DNA of 11,343 nucleotides from positions 1 through 11,343 of the forward strand of contig QKGK01000530.1 of the NCBI GenBank assembly GCA_003250455.1. Reading direction: 5' to 3'. Within the stretch, counting starts at the first letter, position 1. Each line of letters starts with the position of its first letter. Positions 1-5,837 of the stretch are shown here, one piece after another. Below the pieces are notes generated by a model. The model was not told the DNA's origin. It saw only the letters and a program-made list of their open reading frames with translations, and ran no database searches. The translations under genes were made by a program, and so were the position numbers. Source of the stretch: Chloroflexota bacterium. GTDB lineage: Bacteria > Chloroflexota > Anaerolineae > Anaerolineales > UBA11579.

Positions 1-108
1 GATAAGGAACTCCGCGGCGCGATCGTTACGACCGAGCTGGTATTAGGAAAAGATAAACACTGCCTGAATTATCTCAAAGCGACACGGGCAGGATTATTTG
101 ATTTGTAA
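1..108 (+). CDS. C-terminal end of probable methyltetrahydrofolate:corrinoid methyltransferase (MtrH/AcsE-like), 5' truncated by window
   Basis: An open frame runs from base 1 to a TAA at 106-108 and gives 35 residues that begin DKELRGAIVTTELVLGKDKH and end in an aromatic-acidic tail. The pattern TxELxLG-x4-C-x2-YLK resembles the last helix of the pterin-binding methyltransferases as I remember it for Moorella AcsE (AEILLN-x4-C-x2-FVK). That family transfers a methyl group between tetrahydrofolate and a corrinoid protein in the cytoplasm. The next two genes are the corrinoid protein and a URO-D-fold methyltransferase, so a methyltransferase II is what one expects here. The call rests on a short fragment plus context; another family member or an unrelated protein remains possible. 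The frame is certainly open, and the stop is followed by a 117-base leader before the next start. Confidence 0.5.
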   Translation, partial: DKELRGAIVTTELVLGKDKHCLNYLKATRAGLFDL

Positions 109-110
109 GG

Positions 111-146
111 AATACGAGAGTGGGATAACCCGCGAAAAATCGTATT
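111..146 (+). promoter_or_regulatory. Intergenic hairpin in the leader of the corrinoid protein gene
   Basis: AATACGA (111-117) pairs with TCGTATT (140-146). Inside it, GGG (122-124) pairs with CCC (129-131) around an ATAA loop, with one more G-C and one G-T pair below. It begins two bases after the upstream stop codon and has no T-run behind it, so it is not a standard terminator. It could stabilise processed mRNA ends or balance expression of the two flanking genes. The pairing is seen in the sequence; the function is inferred. Confidence 0.4.
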
Positions 147-180
147 GGTTTGAAAATTTAGCAGAAGTCAAAAAACTTTA

Positions 181-203
181 TCCGGGAATGTGATTTTTCC
201 GGA
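181..203 (+). promoter_or_regulatory. Second leader hairpin just upstream of the corrinoid protein ribosome site
   Basis: TCCGG (181-185) and CCGGA (199-203) pair, extended inward by AA/TT past one bulged G. The hairpin ends nine bases before the AAAGGAG ribosome site (212-218). It also covers the GTG at 190 that could be taken as an upstream start, which makes that start less likely. Whether it regulates translation is unknown. Confidence 0.3.
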
Positions 204-225
204 AAACAATCAAAGGAGAAATTTT

Positions 226-846
226 ATGTCTCAAAAACTGATAGATGCGATCACTGAGATGCGTGAGGATGATGCACTCAAGATCACCAATGAACTGTTG
301 GACGAGGGTGTGACCCCGGAAGACATCCTGAACTCCTGCCGAGAAGCAATGGAAGTGATCGGCAAGCGATTCGAGAATGGCGAGAGCTTTATCCCGGAAT
401 TGATGTTGGCCGGGGAAATGCTTTCAGCTATTACCGATATCCTCAAGCCGCGCATGGCGGAAGATGGCGCCAGCGAAAAACTGGGGAAGATCGTTCTGGG
501 AACCGTTGCAGGAGATATTCACGATATCGCCAAAGATATTGTCGGCTTTATGCTGGACCTGAATGGCTTTGAGGTGACCGACCTGGGCGTGGATGTAGCG
601 CCTGAGAAATTCGTGGAAGCTGTGAAGGAAACAGGCGCAACCATCGTAGGCCTGAGCGGCTTTTTGACCCTGGCATTTGACCCGATGAAAGACACGGTTG
701 CGGCATTGAAAGCTGCTGGCTTTGAGGATGTCAAGATCATGATCGGCGGTGGCCAGATTGATGAAAACATCCGTGAGTATACTGGCGCAGATGCATATGG
801 CGATGACGCAATGGCTGCTGTAGCAATTGCCAAGAGTTGGGCATAG
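226..846 (+). CDS. Corrinoid (B12-binding) methyl-carrier protein of a methyltransferase system
   Basis: This 206-residue cytoplasmic protein matches the small corrinoid shuttle proteins (MtaC/MtbC/MtmC/MtvC type, usual length about 205-220). Residues 1-85 are the helical cap domain and about 86-206 the Rossmann-like B12 domain. GTVAGDIHDIAKDIV (92-106) carries D97 and H99, where H99 should be the lower axial ligand to cobalt. The later motifs are SGFL (144-147) and GGG (174-176). The usual DxHxxG reads DxHxxA here (A102) and the usual SxL reads SGF, both unusual. I chose ATG 226 because AAAGGAG lies seven bases upstream; an in-frame GTG at 190 lacks a good ribosome site. The stop TAG is part of the next gene's ribosome site, so translation of the two is probably coupled. 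The family is confident; the methyl donor is unknown. Confidence 0.93.
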   Translation: MSQKLIDAITEMREDDALKITNELLDEGVTPEDILNSCREAMEVIGKRFENGESFIPELMLAGEMLSAITDILKPRMAEDGASEKLGKIVLGTVAGDIHDIAKDIVGFMLDLNGFEVTDLGVDVAPEKFVEAVKETGATIVGLSGFLTLAFDPMKDTVAALKAAGFEDVKIMIGGGQIDENIREYTGADAYGDDAMAAVAIAKSWA

Positions 847-855
847 GAGACGAAA

Positions 856-2184
856 ATGTTTGTAAAACCAGATAATTGGAATACCCTGACTCCTTTGGAA
901 AAACGCGCTTTGCGTTTGGACAATTGGCAGAACAAACCGGTAGAGTTTGTCAGCCCGGAAGCTGAAGCCAAATACAAGGAACGAATTGAACGTTTACGCA
1001 AAATATACGACATGGAGCACCCCGACCGGATCGTTGCGGATGTGAGCATGGGTGCTGGTGAACATGCGCTTCGGCGTAAAGGTCTGAACGGCAAGGATAT
1101 GACCTACAATCATGCCGCAATGAGGGAGCCCTTGTTGGCGTTCCATGAGGATTTTCAGCCCGACCTTTCCGTAGGTCCCCTGCCGTATCCCGGAAGATCG
1201 TGGGATACCCTCGATTTCAAACTGTACCAGTGGGGTGGCAACCAGCTGCCAGACAATTTGGTCATCCAGGCTGTTGAAGGCGAGTATATGACGGGTGATG
1301 AGTATGACGATTTCATCAATGACCCAACCAGCTTCTGGCTGAAAAAATATCTCCCCCGTGCCTATGGCGAATTGGGACCAATGGCAATGCTTCCGGAATT
1401 TACCCAAATTTCGGAAAGCGTGGATACGATCAATTTGCTGCTTCCGTTTGCGATGCCGCCTTTCCAGGAAATGATTCAGAAATTGACGAAAGCTGCAGGC
1501 GAGTTGATGCAGGTATTGGGAGAAGTTGGTCAAACTTCGGCAATGATCGCTTCGGCTGGCTTCCCTGGTATGGGATTGAATATTGTAAAAACCCCGTTCG
1601 ATTACCTGGGCGATACCCTGCGCGGCACAAGAGGTATCCTCATGGATATGTACCGCCGGCCGGAGAAATTGCTGGCCGCAGTTGAACGCTATGTACCGAT
1701 CCTGATCAATTCAATTGTGAAGGGTTGTGACCAATCAGGTTCCCCAACCGCTTTGTATGTGCTTCATAAAGGTGCAGACACCTTTATGTCCCAGGCTCAG
1801 TTCGAAAAATTCTACTGGCCGACATGGAAAGAAGTCATGCTGGGCTTGTGGGATGAAGGCATTACCTGCTACCTGTTTGTGGAAGGTTCTTACAACCACC
1901 GCCTGGAAAACCTGGCAGAGATGCCTGAGAAATCCTTGCTGTGCCACTTCGACCAGACCGATATGCGCCGGGTGAAGGAAACCCTGAGCGATAAGTTCAT
2001 CATCGCCGGGAATGTTCCTGCTTCGTTGATGGCAACCGGCAGCGTGGACGAGGTTCGCGCCTACTGCAACGATCTCGTGGAGTTGTATGAAGATGCTCCG
2101 GGATATATGATGTCCTTTGGGTGCAGCTTTGAAATGACCACGGATGAGAAAATGCGGGCTTACATCGAGTCCGTAAGACAATAA
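856..2184 (+). CDS. URO-D-fold substrate:corrinoid methyltransferase (methyltransferase I)
   Basis: This 442-residue protein belongs to the uroporphyrinogen decarboxylase superfamily, in the branch that works as corrinoid methyltransferases (MtaA, MtbA, MtvB/OdmB). It directly follows its probable partner corrinoid protein with a nine-base gap, and AGGAG (845-849) overlaps that gene's stop. A true haem-pathway HemE is usually nearer 340-360 residues, and no haem genes are near. The C-terminal half (about 290-442) carries the conserved core, including WDEG (332-335), FVEGSYNHR (341-349), LLCHFD (361-366) and IAGNVP (383-388). E343 and H364 are 20 residues apart, as in the zinc site E-x14-E-x20-H that I recall for acetogen O-demethylase methyltransferases; the nearest suitable upstream Glu is E326, giving x16. 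The HxC zinc motif of MtaA is absent. It probably cleaves a C-O, C-N or C-S methyl bond; the substrate is unknown. Confidence 0.85.
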   Translation: MFVKPDNWNTLTPLEKRALRLDNWQNKPVEFVSPEAEAKYKERIERLRKIYDMEHPDRIVADVSMGAGEHALRRKGLNGKDMTYNHAAMREPLLAFHEDFQPDLSVGPLPYPGRSWDTLDFKLYQWGGNQLPDNLVIQAVEGEYMTGDEYDDFINDPTSFWLKKYLPRAYGELGPMAMLPEFTQISESVDTINLLLPFAMPPFQEMIQKLTKAAGELMQVLGEVGQTSAMIASAGFPGMGLNIVKTPFDYLGDTLRGTRGILMDMYRRPEKLLAAVERYVPILINSIVKGCDQSGSPTALYVLHKGADTFMSQAQFEKFYWPTWKEVMLGLWDEGITCYLFVEGSYNHRLENLAEMPEKSLLCHFDQTDMRRVKETLSDKFIIAGNVPASLMATGSVDEVRAYCNDLVELYEDAPGYMMSFGCSFEMTTDEKMRAYIESVRQ

Positions 2185-2200
2185 TCAAGAGAGACTTGAA

Positions 2201-2228
2201 ATACCGTGCGCCATTCGGCGCACGGTAT
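2201..2228 (+). terminator. Perfect 12-bp hairpin after the methyltransferase gene, terminator-like but without a T-run
   Basis: ATACCGTGCGCC (2201-2212), loop ATTC, then GGCGCACGGTAT (2217-2228) form a perfect 12-bp GC-rich stem 16 bases after the stop codon. What follows is GGTATTAAATAAA, with no continuous T-tract on either strand. It may terminate weakly, or protect the 3' end of the upstream transcript so that the corrinoid protein and methyltransferase are made in larger amounts than the transporter. The pairing is certain; the role is inferred. Confidence 0.6.
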
Positions 2229-2385
2229 GGTATTAAATAAAGCCAGCCTCATTATTGTTGAAAGAACGTCAATCACGGGGAGATTGGCACCTGCATCGAA
2301 ACCTCTGCTGGCCAACATTTTTATATTGACCACCAAAAATTCAATCATCATGCTGAACCTCAGACAAAAATGCACTGCGGAGTCC

Positions 2386-2419
2386 TTTTTTCTGAGAATA
2401 AAATTCTGCAGGTAAAAAA
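2386..2419 (+). promoter_or_regulatory. Hairpin directly in front of the MFS transporter ribosome site
   Basis: T6 (2386-2391), CTG and GAAT pair with ATTC, CAG and A6 (2414-2419) around a three-base loop, with small internal bulges. The last paired base lies two bases before AGGAG (2422-2426). Such a placement could modulate transporter translation. The rest of 2229-2385 holds no gene or clear promoter that I can support. Confidence 0.3.
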
Positions 2420-2434
2420 TTAGGAGCTTATAAA

Positions 2435-3829
2435 ATGGCACAAGCAAATGCAATCCCCATGGAAGACACCGCTACCAAGAAAAAAGTTGCTCTTGGACTG
2501 TGGGCGGTTTTTGTAACATACTTCCTCGTCTACTTTTTCAACAACTCAATCAACATTGCCCAGCCTAATCAGGTTGCAGACCTGGAAGGGATGGCGCTAT
2601 TCTCCTGGATTGTAGCGCTTCCGGCACTGAGTGGTGCGGTTGCAACATTGCTGGGGGGTAAATTGTCCGATATGTATGGGCGACGGGCAATCATACTCAT
2701 TTCTATTGCGCTTTTCCTGGTTGGATCAATCCTTTCTGCGATTGGATCAACTATGGCATTTGCGATTATATCCCGCGTGGTCCTGATGTTGGGGTTAGGC
2801 GCACTTTCCCCGATGTGCTTTTCAGTGATCGCCGACCTATTTGAACCGGCTGCCCGGGCACGGTGGAGCGGGATGCTCAACGTTCCAGCGGGTATTGCAG
2901 CTACAATTGCACCAACTTTAAGCGGATTGATCACAGAAAGCACGGCTGGATGGCGCGGTTTGTTCTGGGTATTGGTCGCGCTTGGTGTGATCGCTGGCGT
3001 GATGGTTGTAATTGGCATTCCAGGCCCTAAAGAAAAAACTGACCAAAAGGTGGATGTTTTAGGGATCGCCGTTATGTTGGTGGCTTCTGCCACACTGATC
3101 ATTGGCGTTTCCTGGCTTGCTGATCCTGCGAAATTGATCATTGGGATTGTCCTGACAGTAGTTTCAATAGCTGGCTGGGTTTGGTTCGTTTCTATTGAGA
3201 AGCAAGTTGAAGCGCCGATCCTGGATCCTCAAGTCTTGTTCAACCGTGTCTTCTTTACAGCCGCTTTCTCTGGTTTCATGTCCTTCTTTGGATTGCTGGG
3301 CGTGATCATGTATTCGCCTGTTTTTGCCCAGGAAGTGATGAATGTTAGCCCGGCAGTCAGCGGGTCTATGCTTACTCCATTCAGTATGTTGTTTGCCTTC
3401 ATGGGAGTTCCGGCGGGATTCCTGCTGGCAAAAACCAAGAAATATAAGTGGATATTTGTTTCTGGTTATGCGATCGTAAGCGTGACGATGTTCTTCATGT
3501 GGCAGTTCACCGCAAATACACCCATTTGGCTTTTTGTCCTGGTAACTGCGATTGCCGGTCTTGCGAATGGCGTTATGCCGACCATTAATACCCTGGTGGC
3601 ACAATTCGCAGTCCCCAAACGGTTGTTGGGAGTAGCCGTTGGTGCGATCTTCTTTGTTGTGATGATGGGGATGGCAATTTCACCGGCAATCCTTGGCCTG
3701 GCACAGAATAGTGTTGATACACTGGAAGCGGGCTTGAAGCTGGTATTCCTTGTAGGCGCAATTGGAGATGTGATCGCCTTCATCATGGTGCTCACGATCC
3801 CGGAAATTTCAATTGAAGCTGAAGCTTAG
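2435..3829 (+). CDS. MFS transporter, DHA2-like (EmrB/QacA type), about 14 membrane segments
   Basis: This 464-residue integral membrane protein has roughly 14 hydrophobic segments, the first near 19-37 and the last near 435-455. The major facilitator motif A appears as GGKLSDMYGRR (74-84) in the loop after segment 2. ARARWSGML (140-148) and the GWRGLF (172-177) region fit the DHA2 drug:H+ antiporter branch. AGGAG lies eight bases before the ATG. It stands between the methyltransferase and activator genes on the same strand, so it probably moves the methylated substrate in or the demethylated product out. DHA2 members usually export, which favours the second role, but direction cannot be read from sequence. 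It is preceded by a 250-base gap with two hairpins and followed by a terminator-like hairpin, so it may be expressed at a different level from its neighbours. Confidence 0.88.
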   Translation: MAQANAIPMEDTATKKKVALGLWAVFVTYFLVYFFNNSINIAQPNQVADLEGMALFSWIVALPALSGAVATLLGGKLSDMYGRRAIILISIALFLVGSILSAIGSTMAFAIISRVVLMLGLGALSPMCFSVIADLFEPAARARWSGMLNVPAGIAATIAPTLSGLITESTAGWRGLFWVLVALGVIAGVMVVIGIPGPKEKTDQKVDVLGIAVMLVASATLIIGVSWLADPAKLIIGIVLTVVSIAGWVWFVSIEKQVEAPILDPQVLFNRVFFTAAFSGFMSFFGLLGVIMYSPVFAQEVMNVSPAVSGSMLTPFSMLFAFMGVPAGFLLAKTKKYKWIFVSGYAIVSVTMFFMWQFTANTPIWLFVLVTAIAGLANGVMPTINTLVAQFAVPKRLLGVAVGAIFFVVMMGMAISPAILGLAQNSVDTLEAGLKLVFLVGAIGDVIAFIMVLTIPEISIEAEA

Positions 3830-3910
3830 CATAATCCAGCACTGGCAGATGATTGTCTGTTTCGGACATTAGAAGTCAAATCAAGGTAGGAGCAGCTACT
3901 CAGTATGAAA

Positions 3911-3960
3911 AGCGATGGGTTTCAAGGTATACTTGGGCCCATCGCTAAATTTTATTGTTG
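3911..3960 (+). terminator. Probable rho-independent terminator or attenuator between transporter and activator genes
   Basis: AGCGATGGG (3911-3919) pairs with CCCATCGCT (3938-3946), and inside it CAAG (3923-3926) pairs with CTTG (3932-3935) around a five-base loop. It is followed by AAATTTTATTGTT, a T-rich but interrupted tail. Only 42 bases remain before the activator ATG and I see no convincing promoter there, so partial read-through into the activator gene is a plausible arrangement. The remainder of 3830-3910 shows nothing I can support. Confidence 0.6.
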
Positions 3961-3988
3961 AGATGATGTTCAATGGAAAAGGCATAAT

Positions 3989-5779
3989 ATGAGCTTTATA
4001 GTTGATTTTGAACCAGTTGGCCGTCGTGGAGAATTTTCTGAAGACGATACATTACTGGAATGTGCGAGACAACTGAGTGTGGACCTGGTAAGCATTTGCG
4101 GCGGCGCAGGCAGCTGTGAGCGCTGTAAAGTTCAGGTGATTGCCGGTGAGGTTTCTGAGCTTTCTTTTGATGAACAGTTTGTGCTTACAGAGAATGAAGT
4201 GGCGCAAGGGTATCGGCTTGCCTGCCGGACATATCCCCTAAGCGATGTAAAACTGCATGTACCGCCGGAATCACTGACCACGCCTCAACGGACACAGGTT
4301 GAGGGGTTAAATGTTTCTGTTGAGGTTGATCCCATCCTGGTAGGTGTGGATGTAAGTCTGACCCCTCCAACCTTAGAATCGCCAAAATCAGACAGCATGA
4401 ATTTGTTTTCTGTGTTGGCAGAAAAGGGTTTTCAGCCATCTTCGATTGATTATCAGGTGATGAAAGAACTCCCTGAGGTAATTCGAAGTAATGACTGGCA
4501 GATAAATACAGCTGTTCGTGGAGAAGAAGTGGTAGCGGTTGGTGCGCCTGGAACGCGTTGGCTGGGGTTTGCGGCAGATATTGGAACAACCAAGATTGCC
4601 GGATATTTAATGGACCTTGCCACCGGAGAATTGCTGGCATCCAAAGGGATGATGAATCCACAAATTTCCTATGGAGAGGACGTCGTATCCCGGATCGTGA
4701 TTGCAAACAAGTCCCTACCTGATCGGGATCGGCTTCAGGCTATGCTGATCGAGGCGATCAATTCTACTGCGGTAGAATTATGCAAGGAAGCAGGCGTATC
4801 TATTGACCAGGTTGTAGAAGCGGTAATTGTCGGGAACACGGCTATTCATCACCTGTTTGTTGGCCTGCCGGTAAAACAGCTTGGGTTGGCTCCTTATACT
4901 GCGGTTGAAGATCAGGCAATCGATATCAAAGGCAGGGAACTTGGATTGACGTTTTCTCCTGGTGCATATGTCCATCTGCTGCCAAATATTGCGGGATATG
5001 TTGGTGCTGACCATGTTGCCATGCTGTTGGCAACCAGAATTGCGGATAGCCATGATACGGTACTGGCAATTGATATCGGCACCAACACCGAAATCTGCCT
5101 GACTCATGAAGGAAAGATGACCAGTGTTTCCTGTGCTTCGGGACCGGCATTTGAGGGGGCGCACATCAAACACGGGATGCGTGCAGCCCCTGGCGCGATC
5201 GAATATGTCCGCCTGGATAATGGAAAATTGGAGGTTCAAACCATTGGTGGAGAGCCCCCTGTAGGCATTTGTGGCTCCGGGATCCTGGATGTGATTGCCC
5301 AATTGCGGAAAAATGAGATCCTGGAACATTCAGGGAAGATGGTGGAGCATCCTCAGGTTCGCCAAAACGGGACTATAAAAGAATTTGTACTTGCTGAGCG
5401 AAATGGTTTGGAACCGATCACGATCTCTCAAAAAGATGTGCGCGAACTGCAGTTGGCGAAAGGGGCAATTCGATTGGGGATTGAAGCGCTTCTGGAAAAT
5501 GCAGGGATAGATAAGGATAAATTAGATCATGTCATTATTGCCGGGGCGTTTGGGACCTTCATCAACGTAGAAAGTGCGATCACTATTGGGATGCTGCCAG
5601 AATTGCCTTTGGAGCGATTCAGTCAGGTGGGGAATGCTGCCGGGACAGGGGCACGGCTTGCATTATTATCCAGACGGGAAAGGGCAAAAGCATCTGAAAT
5701 TGCGGCACGCGATGGCTATATCGAGCTGGCCAAGGTACCAAGATTCAATCTGAGGTTTGCACAGGCGACCTATATGTAA
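3989..5779 (+). CDS. RACo-type reductive activator of corrinoid proteins (N-terminal [2Fe-2S] ferredoxin plus ASKHA ATPase domains)
   Basis: This 596-residue cytoplasmic protein uses ATP hydrolysis to drive one-electron reduction of inactive Co(II) corrinoid protein to Co(I). Residues about 1-95 are a plant-type ferredoxin with C37-x5-C43-x2-C46-x32-C79 binding one [2Fe-2S] cluster. A linker follows (about 100-185). The actin-like ATPase part then shows ADIGTT (196-201), IDIGTNTEI (361-369), CASGPAFEGAHI (382-393), GICGSG (426-431), IIAGAFG (516-522) and GNAAGTGA (548-555). All cluster ligands and phosphate-loop motifs are present, so it should be active. Family members are usually about 600-640 residues. 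The start is supported by GGAAAAGG six bases upstream. Its position after the corrinoid protein and methyltransferase matches O-demethylase operons, where this is the 'activating enzyme'. The family is sure; the pairing with the local corrinoid protein is inferred. Confidence 0.93.
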   Translation: MSFIVDFEPVGRRGEFSEDDTLLECARQLSVDLVSICGGAGSCERCKVQVIAGEVSELSFDEQFVLTENEVAQGYRLACRTYPLSDVKLHVPPESLTTPQRTQVEGLNVSVEVDPILVGVDVSLTPPTLESPKSDSMNLFSVLAEKGFQPSSIDYQVMKELPEVIRSNDWQINTAVRGEEVVAVGAPGTRWLGFAADIGTTKIAGYLMDLATGELLASKGMMNPQISYGEDVVSRIVIANKSLPDRDRLQAMLIEAINSTAVELCKEAGVSIDQVVEAVIVGNTAIHHLFVGLPVKQLGLAPYTAVEDQAIDIKGRELGLTFSPGAYVHLLPNIAGYVGADHVAMLLATRIADSHDTVLAIDIGTNTEICLTHEGKMTSVSCASGPAFEGAHIKHGMRAAPGAIEYVRLDNGKLEVQTIGGEPPVGICGSGILDVIAQLRKNEILEHSGKMVEHPQVRQNGTIKEFVLAERNGLEPITISQKDVRELQLAKGAIRLGIEALLENAGIDKDKLDHVIIAGAFGTFINVESAITIGMLPELPLERFSQVGNAAGTGARLALLSRRERAKASEIAARDGYIELAKVPRFNLRFAQATYM

Positions 5780-5786
5780 AGATGTA

Positions 5787-5816
5787 AAAAACGGCTGGGA
5801 ACACCCAGCCGTTTTT
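5787..5816. terminator. Bidirectional rho-independent terminator between the activator gene and acsA
   Basis: A5 + CGGCTGGG (5792-5799), loop AACA, CCCAGCCG (5804-5811) and T5 (5812-5816) form a perfect stem with a T-run reading either way. It lies 7 bases after the activator stop and 21 bases beyond the acsA stop, so it closes both converging units. Confidence 0.95.
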
Positions 5817-5837
5817 GTCTAAATAAAGGGAAGCTGT

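Noticed and set aside
190..225. GTG at 190 as the start of the corrinoid protein
   Set aside because: AAAGGAG is placed correctly for the ATG at 226, and the extra 12 residues overlap a hairpin and are not typical of the family.
109..225. Cobalamin riboswitch upstream of the corrinoid protein
   Set aside because: The region is too short and I see no B12-box-like consensus; only simple hairpins are present.
994..1533. Long antisense frame opposite the URO-D methyltransferase gene, and similar frames opposite the transporter and activator genes
   Set aside because: They are shadows of well-supported genes, with no ribosome sites or domains of their own.
856..2184. Annotation as uroporphyrinogen decarboxylase of haem synthesis (hemE)
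   Set aside because: The protein is too long, sits next to a corrinoid protein and RACo activator, and has the E-x20-H pattern of methyltransferases.
2206..2415. Short open frames on both strands in the gap before the transporter (69 and 97 codons)
   Set aside because: No good ribosome site, they run through the hairpins, and neither translation resembles a known family. A decayed gene cannot be excluded but I see no positive support.
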